Assembly: GCA_937885345.1 (NCBI GenBank)
Contig: CAKZZH010000118.1
Coordinates: 1-44,007, forward strand
DNA: 44,007 nucleotides
Direction of reading: 5' to 3'
DNA from: an uncultured Lachnospiraceae bacterium
GTDB lineage: Bacteria; Bacillota; Clostridia; Lachnospirales; Lachnospiraceae
Shown here one piece after another: positions 34,336-41,847 of this stretch (positions are counted from its first letter, which is position 1; every line of letters starts with the position of its first letter). The translations under genes and the position numbers were made by a program. Under the pieces are notes generated by a model, which saw nothing but the letters and a program-made list of their open reading frames with translations, searched no databases and was not told the DNA's origin.

Positions 34336-34364
34336 ATACTATCACCGGTATCATTTGCTGAAAA
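34336..34364 (-). promoter_or_regulatory. Promoter of the cystathionine lyase/cysteine synthase/metNIQ operon
   Basis: Minus-strand TTTTCA (34359-34364), 17 bases, then extended -10 TGA-TAGTAT (34336-34341). The same elements with the same spacing precede the metY leader. Confidence 0.6.
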
Positions 34365-34408
34365 TTACGCTTTTTTTATCATCGGCGATAAATTTTTTTT
34401 ATAACAGT

Positions 34409-35038
34409 TTATGCCACATTTATTTCGGTTAATTTATCGTATATTGCATTTGATAATGCTTTGTGCCCTTCCTCATTGAGATGTTCATCATCCCTCTCAT
34501 CAGGAGAAGCAACATCCGATGCTGCCAGGAAACTTACTCCTCTTTTGGATGCTATCTTCGAATATACTTCTCTGAGCTTGTGACTTATCTCAATTGAGTC
34601 CTTGCCAAACTCCGGATCCTTCTCCGGCTTCCATACATCATCTCCAAGATGGATCGGTGATACCAGAATTATCTTCTCTGAAGGAACAATCTTTTCAATC
34701 TCATCCAGGCATAACTCAATGCCCTTTCCGATCGTATAAGCGGATGCGCTGTATACACTCTTGCAATCGTTAGTTCCCAGCATGATGATCACGGCATCAA
34801 GGGGAGCATGACTCTCAAGGATCACCGGAAGAAGGGATAATCCTTTTCTTCCGGCCCTGAGCTCATCTTCAAAAACCGTTGTTCTTCCGCACAAGCCTTC
34901 CTCTATGACGCGAGTGTCATTTAATCTGCCCTGAAGCAGTCCGGTCCATCTTACATTCTCCGGATATCTGACACGGGGGCCGGTTCCAGGAACCAGCCCC
35001 CACGTATTTGAATCACCAAAAGCAAGTATCGACTTCAT
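34409..35038 (-). CDS. SGNH/GDSL-family esterase
   Basis: A 209-residue hydrolase. GDSNTWG supplies the block I serine, GTND block III, and the D-x2-H pair near the C-terminus (DEHLNEEGH) completes the triad. It resembles arylesterase/acyl-CoA thioesterase I-like enzymes. It lies 14 bases after metY; whether it acts on an O-acetyl ester related to that pathway is unknown. Confidence 0.88.
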   Translation of the reverse strand: MKSILAFGDSNTWGLVPGTGPRVRYPENVRWTGLLQGRLNDTRVIEEGLCGRTTVFEDELRAGRKGLSLLPVILESHAPLDAVIIMLGTNDCKSVYSASAYTIGKGIELCLDEIEKIVPSEKIILVSPIHLGDDVWKPEKDPEFGKDSIEISHKLREVYSKIASKRGVSFLAASDVASPDERDDEHLNEEGHKALSNAIYDKLTEINVA

Positions 35039-35052
35039 TTCAAAACCTCTTA

Positions 35053-36336
35053 TTACTTAGCTGCTGCAAATCCGTTCTCGAGATCCTCGATTATGTCATC
35101 AATATGCTCTGTACCGATGGAAAGACGGATCGTGTTCTTCTTAATGCCTGTTGCAAGAAGATCTTCATCCGAAAGCTGTGAATGAGTGGTTGATGCGGGA
35201 TGGATGACAAGGCTCTTAACATCCGCAACATTTGCAAGAAGTGAGAAGATCTTAAGATTATCAATGAACTTCCATGCTTCTTCCTCGCCGCCCTTGATAT
35301 CGAATGTGAAGATGGATCCTCCTCCGTTCGGGAAATATCTCTTGTAAAGCTCGTGATCGGGATGATCCGGAAGTGAAGGATGATGTACCTTCTCAACCTG
35401 GGGATGATTTACAAGGAACTCGATGACCTTCTTGGTATTCTCAACATGTCTGTCAAGTCTGAGAGAAAGAGTCTCGACACCCTGAAGAAGAAGAAATGCG
35501 TTGAAAGGTGATATTGCAGCTCCGGTATCTCTGAGAAGAATGGTTCTTATATAGGTTACAAATGCTGCAGGTCCGAGTGCATCATAGAATGAAAGTCCAT
35601 GATAGCTGGGATTGGGCTCTGTGATCTGAGGATAGAATCCCTTTGCCTTCCAGTCGAATTTGCCTGATTCAACGATGATGCCTCCGAGTGTTGTTCCGTG
35701 TCCACCTATGAACTTGGTTGCCGAATGGACTACAATGTCTGCTCCATGCTCAATGGGTCTGATAAGATAAGGAGTTCCGAAGGTATTGTCAACAACAACG
35801 GGAAGTCCATGCTTATGAGCTATCTCTGAGATCGCATCGATATCAGGAATATCGCTTCCGGGATTTCCGAGAGTCTCAAGGTAGATTGCTCTGGTGTTTG
35901 GTCTGATAGCATCTTCCACTTCCTTGAGATCATGAGCGTCGACGAATGTTGTGTCAATGCCGTAAAGAGGAAGAGTATTGTTAAGAAGATTGAAGCTGCC
36001 GCCATAGATGGTCTTCTGTGCTACGATGTGCTCACCCTTTGTTGCAAGCGCCTGGATGGTGTAATCGATAGCTGCTGCTCCGGATGCTACGGCAAGTGCT
36101 GCGCTTCCGCCTTCAAGTGCTGCAAGTCTGCTTTCAAGAACACCCTGAGTCGTGTTGGTGATCCTTCCGTAAACATTTCCGCCTGCTCTGAGTGCGAATC
36201 TGTCAGCTGCATCCTTGCTGTCATGGAATACATATGATGTTGTCTGATAAATGGGAACCGCTCTTGAATCTGTAGCGGGATCTGCCTGTTCCTGTCCTAC
36301 GTGAAGCTGTAATGTTTCGAATCTGTAATTGCTCAT
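35053..36336 (-). CDS. metY: O-acetylhomoserine sulfhydrylase (aminocarboxypropyltransferase)
   Basis: About 427 residues. It starts MSNYRFETLQLHVGQEQADP, with PIYQTTSYVF, the PLP lysine in VVHSATKFIGGHGTT and NPSYHGLSFYD, typical of MetY. It makes homocysteine from O-acetylhomoserine and sulfide. AAGGAG lies 8 bases before the ATG at 36336. A frame open to 36504 is an artefact that overlaps a separate leader ORF in another frame. The leader ORF ends 74 bases upstream. Confidence 0.93.
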   Translation of the reverse strand: MSNYRFETLQLHVGQEQADPATDSRAVPIYQTTSYVFHDSKDAADRFALRAGGNVYGRITNTTQGVLESRLAALEGGSAALAVASGAAAIDYTIQALATKGEHIVAQKTIYGGSFNLLNNTLPLYGIDTTFVDAHDLKEVEDAIRPNTRAIYLETLGNPGSDIPDIDAISEIAHKHGLPVVVDNTFGTPYLIRPIEHGADIVVHSATKFIGGHGTTLGGIIVESGKFDWKAKGFYPQITEPNPSYHGLSFYDALGPAAFVTYIRTILLRDTGAAISPFNAFLLLQGVETLSLRLDRHVENTKKVIEFLVNHPQVEKVHHPSLPDHPDHELYKRYFPNGGGSIFTFDIKGGEEEAWKFIDNLKIFSLLANVADVKSLVIHPASTTHSQLSDEDLLATGIKKNTIRLSIGTEHIDDIIEDLENGFAAAK

Positions 36337-36410
36337 ATTATTATCTCCTTTTTGGTTATGCTTATTGTCTGTTGTTATCTTTAGGTTATTGTTACCGTAA
36401 TGGATCTGCT

Positions 36411-36494
36411 TTATCTCTTGTCCTCGGAGGGACACATCTGAGGGCACATTCGATGGCACATCACTCTGTTCTGAACCGTTATTCTTTTTTTCAT
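36411..36494 (-). CDS. Leader peptide ORF (27 codons) with three Met-Cys repeats
   Basis: ATG at 36494, 7 bases after GGGAGGTGC, stop TAA at 36411. After a basic start (MKKRITVQNR) the core reads VMCHRMCPQMCP: Met-Cys every four residues, encoded by three 12-base imperfect repeats. Such a codon run is not expected by chance and fits a ribosome-stalling sensor of Met or Cys supply. It lies between a promoter (36554-36582) and metY. TGTCC-CTCCGA-GGACA near its end can form a small hairpin, and its CCTCC can pair with the leader's own GGAGG. I see no terminator between it and metY, so control may be translational. Confidence 0.68.
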   Translation of the reverse strand: MKKRITVQNRVMCHRMCPQMCPSEDKR

Positions 36495-36548
36495 CTGTAT
36501 GCACCTCCCTGCTTTCTTTGTTCGATCATCTGTGTGATCTCTTTAATG

Positions 36549-36571
36549 GGTTCATACTATCATCGTGAACC
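36549..36571. promoter_or_regulatory. Inverted repeat over the metY -10 region
   Basis: GGTTCA-N11-TGAACC, a perfect 6-bp inverted repeat enclosing the -10 element. An operator for a repressor is possible. It is not found at the related promoter at 34336. Confidence 0.45.
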
Positions 36572-36582
36572 GATATTGAAAA
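36554..36582 (-). promoter_or_regulatory. Promoter of the metY leader
   Basis: Minus-strand TTTTCA (36577-36582), 17 bases, extended -10 TGA-TAGTAT (36554-36559), identical in layout to the promoter at 34336-34364. Confidence 0.6.
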
Positions 36583-36638
36583 GTACAAGGAATTTATCGT
36601 ATGCGATAACCTCTGCTTATCACAGCACATCCGTAAAT

Positions 36639-36679
36639 ATCAAAGCCGCAACCGATCACATATCGGCTACGGCTTTGAT
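36639..36679 (-). terminator. Terminator-like hairpin after fliS
   Basis: ATCAAAGCCG pairs perfectly with CGGCTTTGAT, followed inside by a 3/3 internal loop, a CCGAT/ATCGG stem and a 5-nt loop. The T-run after it is weak on either strand (ATATTT on minus). It lies 90 bases after the fliS stop and upstream of the metY promoter, so it is the likely end of the flagellar transcript. Confidence 0.6.
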
Positions 36680-36767
36680 CTTATGCACATTTTTCGTAAT
36701 TGCTGATCGTTGGAGTTGTATCGCAAGGGCTGGCATTTATTTTATCCACGCACCGCCCTGCAAACAG

Positions 36768-37241
36768 TTATGCTTTATATCCTCTGCCCGTGGTATCGGT
36801 ATAAGTATTTGCCGAGGAATCCTTGCCATAGGTAAGACCTTCGTAAACCTTCTGGGCATTCTCCATTACGGGACCGGATGTATCGTTCTTGGAAACGGTT
36901 TCAAAAGCTCCGCGAAGATTAAGAAGCATGTCGCGGATCCGTTCAAGATCCGTTGTAACTCCCTTGATATCGTCCATATTGAGAGTCCTGTTCATGAAAA
37001 GATATATACTGAGAAGTCTTGCGCTGATCTCATATTTCATATCAAGACTCGATGCAAGTTCGCTGATAAAACCTCTTGCTTTTCTGAGGTTCTTTCTGAA
37101 CTCCTCGATATCTCCGGCCGTATGGGCCTTAAGCGCGTCAACGATATATGCGGCGGCAATCTCGTAGATGAGAACAATAAGTCCGCTCCTCGATGCCTGT
37201 GTCACTTTCATAGCATAGGTATTCAAATCCTCTTTTGTCAT
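36768..37241 (-). CDS. fliS: FliS-like flagellin chaperone
   Basis: A 157-residue helical protein. An N-terminal Tyr-containing segment (LNTYAMKVTQASRSGLIVLI), LKAHTAGDIEEFRKNLRKAR and a helical C-terminal half match FliS. FliS binds the flagellin C-terminus in the cytoplasm and prevents early assembly. It starts 8 bases after flagellin. AGGAG is 6 bases from the ATG. Confidence 0.85.
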   Translation of the reverse strand: MTKEDLNTYAMKVTQASRSGLIVLIYEIAAAYIVDALKAHTAGDIEEFRKNLRKARGFISELASSLDMKYEISARLLSIYLFMNRTLNMDDIKGVTTDLERIRDMLLNLRGAFETVSKNDTSGPVMENAQKVYEGLTYGKDSSANTYTDTTGRGYKA

Positions 37242-37249
37242 ATCCGCTC

Positions 37250-38590
37250 CTATCTGAGTAACTGAAGTACAGTGTCGGGTCTTGCATTGGCCTGTGACAT
37301 TACCGATGTTGCCGCCTGCGTGATAACATTCTGAGTTGAATATTCGGTCATCTCCTCTGCCATATCGCAGTCCTCAATTCCTGAAAGTGCGGAAGTGAGA
37401 TCATATTCGTATTCGCCAATATTGCTGAGCGTTGTCTCAAGACGATTTTGATATGCACCGAGAGTCGATCGCGCAGATGAAACCATTTTAATAGCTTCAT
37501 CAAGCTGTGCGATCCCTCTTGAAGCGCCGGTAGCTGTTCTGAGATTCACATTATCGATGCCAAGTGTATCGGTATCAATTCTCGGGATATCGATGCTGAT
37601 AGTCTGTCCTTCCTCGGTTCCGACCTGGATATCCATCATTCCGAGATCGGTTACTTTAAGACTGACATCGCCCGTGGCAGCAGGATCGTAATAACCATTG
37701 TTGGTGGATACAACCATTTTAAATGAGTTGGTACCGGTTAAATATATTTTCTCTCCTTCAGCTCTCCATACGGTGCTTGAACTGAACCTTCCGTCAAGAT
37801 TGCTGATCACAGCATCCGTTCCCGCAGTTGTAACATTGGTCTTCTCCGTACCGTCCGAAGATTTGATTGAAAGCTCGATTGTCATATTTGTTCCATATTC
37901 CTTCTGGTATATGGTTGTTCCGTCTATATCGAGATTAGCCTTGTTGCAAGCCTCAACAAAATCCGTGTAGGAATCGCTGCTTGCGGTTGTCGCAGTAACA
38001 ACAGCACCGTTAATTTCTATAATATCTCCGACATTGTAGCTTATCGAAGACATATCATATTTCGCTCTGGTTGCGGCCGTATCAATGGTAAAGGTATATT
38101 CACCGGTCTGTACGGAGCTGCTCATTGACTGCACCTCAACACCGTCAACATCACTGTATGAACGTCTCTGAATCGTTCCGTCAAGAAGAGGCATCGTGTT
38201 ATATTCGGTATCTGTCGAGATTCTGTCAACTTCTTCCATAAGCTGTGTAACCTCGGCCTGAATAGCCTCACGGTCCTCATCACTGTATGTGGCGTCTGCA
38301 GCCTGAACCGCAAGTTCTCTCGCTCTCTGAAGAATACTCTCGATCTCTCCGAGAGCTCCCTCTGCTGTCTGAACTACGGAAATACCATCATTCGAGTTAC
38401 GATCGTTCTGATCGAGACCTTTTAACTGTCTGCTGAGTTTTTTGGAAATTGCGAGACCTGCCGCATCATCCGATGCATTGTTGATTCTCTTTCCGGAAGA
38501 CAATCTCTCGATGGCTGCGCTCAGATTATTCTCGCTCCTGCCAAGATTGTTATTTGCAATGATTGCTGACATGTTTGCATTGATTCTCAT
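37250..38590 (-). CDS. Flagellin
   Basis: About 446 residues. The N-terminus MRINANMSAIIANNNLGRSE and the C-terminal QAATSVMSQANARPDTVLQLLR are classic flagellin D0 ends; the D1 segment RLSSGKRINNASDDAAGLAI is present. The middle about 160-340 is the variable surface-exposed part. ATG at 38590 rather than GTG at 38599. A sigma-28-type promoter (38632-38659) precedes it, and a GGA-loop hairpin overlaps the translation start region, suggesting CsrA control. Confidence 0.95.
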   Translation of the reverse strand: MRINANMSAIIANNNLGRSENNLSAAIERLSSGKRINNASDDAAGLAISKKLSRQLKGLDQNDRNSNDGISVVQTAEGALGEIESILQRARELAVQAADATYSDEDREAIQAEVTQLMEEVDRISTDTEYNTMPLLDGTIQRRSYSDVDGVEVQSMSSSVQTGEYTFTIDTAATRAKYDMSSISYNVGDIIEINGAVVTATTASSDSYTDFVEACNKANLDIDGTTIYQKEYGTNMTIELSIKSSDGTEKTNVTTAGTDAVISNLDGRFSSSTVWRAEGEKIYLTGTNSFKMVVSTNNGYYDPAATGDVSLKVTDLGMMDIQVGTEEGQTISIDIPRIDTDTLGIDNVNLRTATGASRGIAQLDEAIKMVSSARSTLGAYQNRLETTLSNIGEYEYDLTSALSGIEDCDMAEEMTEYSTQNVITQAATSVMSQANARPDTVLQLLR

Positions 38591-38594
38591 AAAT

Positions 38595-38615
38595 ATCACC
38601 GTTCCTTTTTGTGAT
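38595..38615 (-). promoter_or_regulatory. GGA-loop hairpin over the flagellin ribosome binding region (CsrA-like site)
   Basis: Minus-strand ATCAC pairs with GTGAT around an 11-nt loop AAAAAGGAACG containing AGGA, 4 bases before the ATG. GGA in a hairpin loop near the start codon is the usual CsrA target layout, as in the Bacillus hag leader. Confidence 0.5.
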
Positions 38616-38631
38616 TGCTTAACTTATAAAT

Positions 38632-38659
38632 ATATCGGCGGATTACTGCTTTTTCATTA
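38632..38659 (-). promoter_or_regulatory. Sigma-28 (SigD)-type flagellin promoter
   Basis: Minus-strand TAAT (38656-38659), 16 bases, GCCGATAT (38632-38639), matching the SigD consensus TAAA-N15-GCCGATAT in the -10. Confidence 0.75.
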
Positions 38660-38669
38660 GCACGTTCCT

Positions 38670-41600
38670 TTAAAATGTTGCATTTGCAAGGCTTGTTACA
38701 AAACTTTTGGCTACCGATACGATGCTTCGTGTGCTTCTTCTGCCCGCCTGCGCGTCGCCCGCCGCTGCATTTGCCGCAAGTTCACCGGCCTGCTCACCGG
38801 AATAATTAACAAAAATTCTGACATCCGAATATTCTTCTTCCAGTCTGGCTGCAAGGCTTCTCATGCTTTCCTTCACGCCTTCCTCGATAGTCCTGTCACC
38901 GGTATAAACTCCTGCGGTTATGCCTTCATCCGTAATGCGTCCTTCGATATTGATCCGCAATTCGCCCTCTGTAAAACGAATGGTAAAATTACCTGCATTC
39001 TCGGTATTATCAAGTATTTTGAGATTGATGACACCATTTCCGTGGGAAGAATTGTAAGGGATATAATAATCATTTCTCCTTGCAAGACTGCCCATCAGAT
39101 TCATTTCATAACCGAGACCTCTGAGCATTTCCATATCGATATATGAATCTTCGGTATAAAGAGCATCACCGATCGCTTTGATAATCTCATCGGAAAGCTT
39201 ATCGTATACTGAGGCAAGATCTTCCTCGTCCTCGGCATTTTCGAAAGCCTCTTCAATATTTTCTTCGGTATAGTTCGCTGCTCTGTCAAATATTCTTCTT
39301 GAATCTTTTCTTACCGCATCCGCTGCAAGAAGATTTCCATAAGTCGCAGGAAGCTGATTCTCCGTCACAAGCCTTATTGTTTCCGGCTCAAGCTGTGCTG
39401 CTGCTTTAATCATTTCCATCGTTCTTTCACCGGCGTGAGTCTGCGATCCGTCCTGCGTTAATACTCCTTCTTCGATACCCGCTGCAAATTCCTCAGGCGT
39501 CATCGGATCGATAAGTTTTGAATCCCCGTCCATATCGCGAAGGATCTCCGGGGATATTTTATTTGATGCACCCGCGAAGAGACTCTTATAATAGGTAACT
39601 CTGTCGCTTTCTATCACCTCGGCCATTCCCATATTCACATCGGCCGTGATGTCCATATCAAGGCTTCTTTCGGTCATATAGCCTTTGAGCATATTGCCCA
39701 TTGTAAGCTCAAGATCCTCCTGCGCCGTCATTCCGAGACACGCAAGGCCTTCCTTCGAGAAGCGGTTAACCATTCCGTATATTGCGATATAACGTTCTCT
39801 CTCCTCTTCGGTGATGCTTCCCATCTGCTCCATGCGATAAAGGAATTCACTGTACTTCTCGCTACTGCGCGTATCCTTTTTATTCCTGAAATATTCCGTA
39901 AGTTTCTTAACATCGGTATTAAGGGGATCGATACCTTCTCTTATAAGTGAGAGGACCGCACGGGGTGTCATCTCGTTAAAAAGCGTATTTACTGCGTCAT
40001 CAAGTACCTTGACTTTGTCAACCATCTCGGCCGTTACATCAATCCTGCTGTATGCAAGGATCCTTACCGCTCTGCGGTTTGCTTCATTATCGTCATATCC
40101 AAGATCCGATAAAATATCCCCGGTACTTGCTTCAACTGCCTTAAAAAGGGAGTCTCCGAGGTCTGTTCTGACCTGTGTCGACATTGTCTCATAAGAAAGT
40201 GAAACGCTTCGCTGCATTGCGCTTAATCTGAAATTACTGCCCTCTGTATTTACAAGCATATTGTTTACGGTGGGAATCTGAGAATCGTCCGTAAATGCTC
40301 CGAGCACTGCTGCCGGTGTTATTTTAAGACTTTCATATGCAGCTCTTACCGAAAGAACCTGCCCGGTAATTTCGATCCCGTTACCGCTAACCGAAATATT
40401 CTGCTGAGAAACGGATGCTTCGTAGTCTTTGAGGGCATCTATAAGCTCGGTAAATCCCGTTCTGTTAATATCCATTCCGTTCTTTACAAGAAAACGTCCG
40501 GAATCGATCGTCATCATTAATCTGATTTCCTGAAGCTGCCTTAAATATGTTGCATTTTTCTCATCGGAAACAGCGCCTTTTATTTCATCGATATAATTGT
40601 AAGAGGCGGTGCTTTCGGATAAGTAATCGTCTACTCTGTCATCTTCGATAACACTTCTTACATTATCAAGATTATCTTCCGTTCCTGTTGCGACAAATCT
40701 TTCAACTACCTGAGCAGTTACGTTTGAAAGTGTGTCCATCGCTCTCTCGGCCTGCTGCCATGCGGGCATTTTGTCGGTAAGATAGGTCATTCCCGCTCTA
40801 TCACCGTCGACCATGGTGGCAACTATTTTATCGATAAGGAGGGGAATGGACTCGCCGGTTTTGATGCCATCGAGGGTTATTTTATCGGTGAGTGTCTTCT
40901 CGGTAAGCTCAATACCGTTGTTAACAAGGAAGCGCGCATTAGCCATATTCTCAGCGTTTACTTCGTATCCGGCGCCTTCGATTATCTTCTCGACCTGGGG
41001 CGCGATCTTGTTAAAATCCGTATCCGAAATAAGCTGTCTGCCCCTTGTCATCGCGTCGAGACCGCCCGAGTGACTTGCCATATAGATATTACTTATCGTC
41101 GGCTCAATGCCGTTCTTGATCATATACGCTTTGGTTCCGTCGCTAAGCTCGGGAATCCTGCTGTATTCCTCAAGAGTGTTCATAACCTCGGAAACATTCT
41201 CCTTGGTCGCGGGATAACTCTTTGCGGACAGACACTCCGCAATATCATAAGCAAGCGCTGCGCTGCCAACCGTATCTTTAAGGTCATCGATGCTTATATC
41301 CGTAGTCGGTACAAAATCATCACAATACATTGCGAGCTTGATCTGAATACGTTCAACAACAGTAACAACTTCATCGACCTCGGTGTCGTTGATATCAACA
41401 CCTTCCTCATCCATCATTACTGCCTTGCCGGAATCCATTTTATTGAAAATGGCATTAAGATTATCCTTGAGCGCCTTCGCACTGTCGCGAATGCCTTCAA
41501 GGCTTCCGTCGCCGCCGAGAAACGCTTTATCATCATCGGGGCAAAGCATACCGTTATCATTGTTCAAAGTGAATATAGCGCTGAGATTCTCAGCCTTGAT

Positions 41601-41675
41601 ACCTTCAGAGCCGTCAGCCTTGACGGCGCCTTCGGGCATTATTAAATTGCCTGCATAAGGTCCTTCTATTCTCAT
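38670..41675 (-). CDS. Large flagellar-associated repeat protein (DUF6240-like)
   Basis: About 1001 residues without signal peptide or clear membrane helix. It resembles long Lachnospiraceae proteins annotated DUF6240 near flagellin. Degenerate repeats recur: IKNGIEPTISNIYMA, VNNGIELTEKTLTDKI, VKNGMDINRTGFTEL, IREGIDPLNTDVKKL, each a short Gly-turn followed by a helix. The last about 130 residues, with NLKILDNTENAGNFTIRFTE, GELRINIEGRI and SMRSLAARLEEEY, look like a FliK-type hook-length-control domain. GGAG lies 7 bases before the ATG at 41675. The stop is 10 bases from the flagellin promoter. A hook-length ruler or chaperone-like role is inferred. Confidence 0.7.
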   Translation of the reverse strand: MRIEGPYAGNLIMPEGAVKADGSEGIKAENLSAIFTLNNDNGMLCPDDDKAFLGGDGSLEGIRDSAKALKDNLNAIFNKMDSGKAVMMDEEGVDINDTEVDEVVTVVERIQIKLAMYCDDFVPTTDISIDDLKDTVGSAALAYDIAECLSAKSYPATKENVSEVMNTLEEYSRIPELSDGTKAYMIKNGIEPTISNIYMASHSGGLDAMTRGRQLISDTDFNKIAPQVEKIIEGAGYEVNAENMANARFLVNNGIELTEKTLTDKITLDGIKTGESIPLLIDKIVATMVDGDRAGMTYLTDKMPAWQQAERAMDTLSNVTAQVVERFVATGTEDNLDNVRSVIEDDRVDDYLSESTASYNYIDEIKGAVSDEKNATYLRQLQEIRLMMTIDSGRFLVKNGMDINRTGFTELIDALKDYEASVSQQNISVSGNGIEITGQVLSVRAAYESLKITPAAVLGAFTDDSQIPTVNNMLVNTEGSNFRLSAMQRSVSLSYETMSTQVRTDLGDSLFKAVEASTGDILSDLGYDDNEANRRAVRILAYSRIDVTAEMVDKVKVLDDAVNTLFNEMTPRAVLSLIREGIDPLNTDVKKLTEYFRNKKDTRSSEKYSEFLYRMEQMGSITEEERERYIAIYGMVNRFSKEGLACLGMTAQEDLELTMGNMLKGYMTERSLDMDITADVNMGMAEVIESDRVTYYKSLFAGASNKISPEILRDMDGDSKLIDPMTPEEFAAGIEEGVLTQDGSQTHAGERTMEMIKAAAQLEPETIRLVTENQLPATYGNLLAADAVRKDSRRIFDRAANYTEENIEEAFENAEDEEDLASVYDKLSDEIIKAIGDALYTEDSYIDMEMLRGLGYEMNLMGSLARRNDYYIPYNSSHGNGVINLKILDNTENAGNFTIRFTEGELRINIEGRITDEGITAGVYTGDRTIEEGVKESMRSLAARLEEEYSDVRIFVNYSGEQAGELAANAAAGDAQAGRRSTRSIVSVAKSFVTSLANATF

Positions 41676-41734
41676 AAAAACGCTCCTCAAATAAGCGCAT
41701 GCTTTACGAGATCCTTCTGCCTTAGCACGCAAAT

Positions 41735-41837
41735 AAAATATCCGAAACAATACCATCCGGCCGCGGTCTTAAACCGGCGACCCTTCCTGAAGCGACATCC
41801 TGTCGCAACTTTCTATGGTATGTATTTCGGATATTTT
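41735..41837 (-). ncRNA. Structured RNA with CsrA-type hairpin
   Basis: A 13-bp perfect outer stem (AAAATATCCGAAA, 41825-41837, with TTTCGGATATTTT, 41735-41747) and a TACCAT/ATGGTA stem enclose a multibranch centre. One branch, GCGACA-GGA-TGTCGC (41792-41806), displays ACAGGATGT, the CsrA high-affinity consensus, with GGA in the loop. Two further GGA motifs (CAGGAAGG, CCGGATGG) follow. T-rich sequence after the outer stem also allows a terminator role. It sits between glgB and the flagellar repeat protein: either a leader of the latter or a small CsrA-binding RNA. Confidence 0.55.
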
Positions 41838-41847
41838 ATAAAAAACT

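Noticed and set aside
34372..34400. AT-rich hairpin with T-run on the plus strand
   Set aside because: The stem is only TTTATC/GATAAA and no plus-strand gene ends there.
36337..36504. N-terminal extension of MetY (56 extra residues)
   Set aside because: It lacks a fitting ribosome binding site, is low complexity and shadows the leader ORF in another frame. The ATG at 36336 has AAGGAG and matches the family start.
41735..41837. c-di-GMP riboswitch upstream of the flagellar gene
   Set aside because: No GGGACGCAAAGCC-like core of class I and no class II core; the CsrA hairpin explains the conserved-looking part better.
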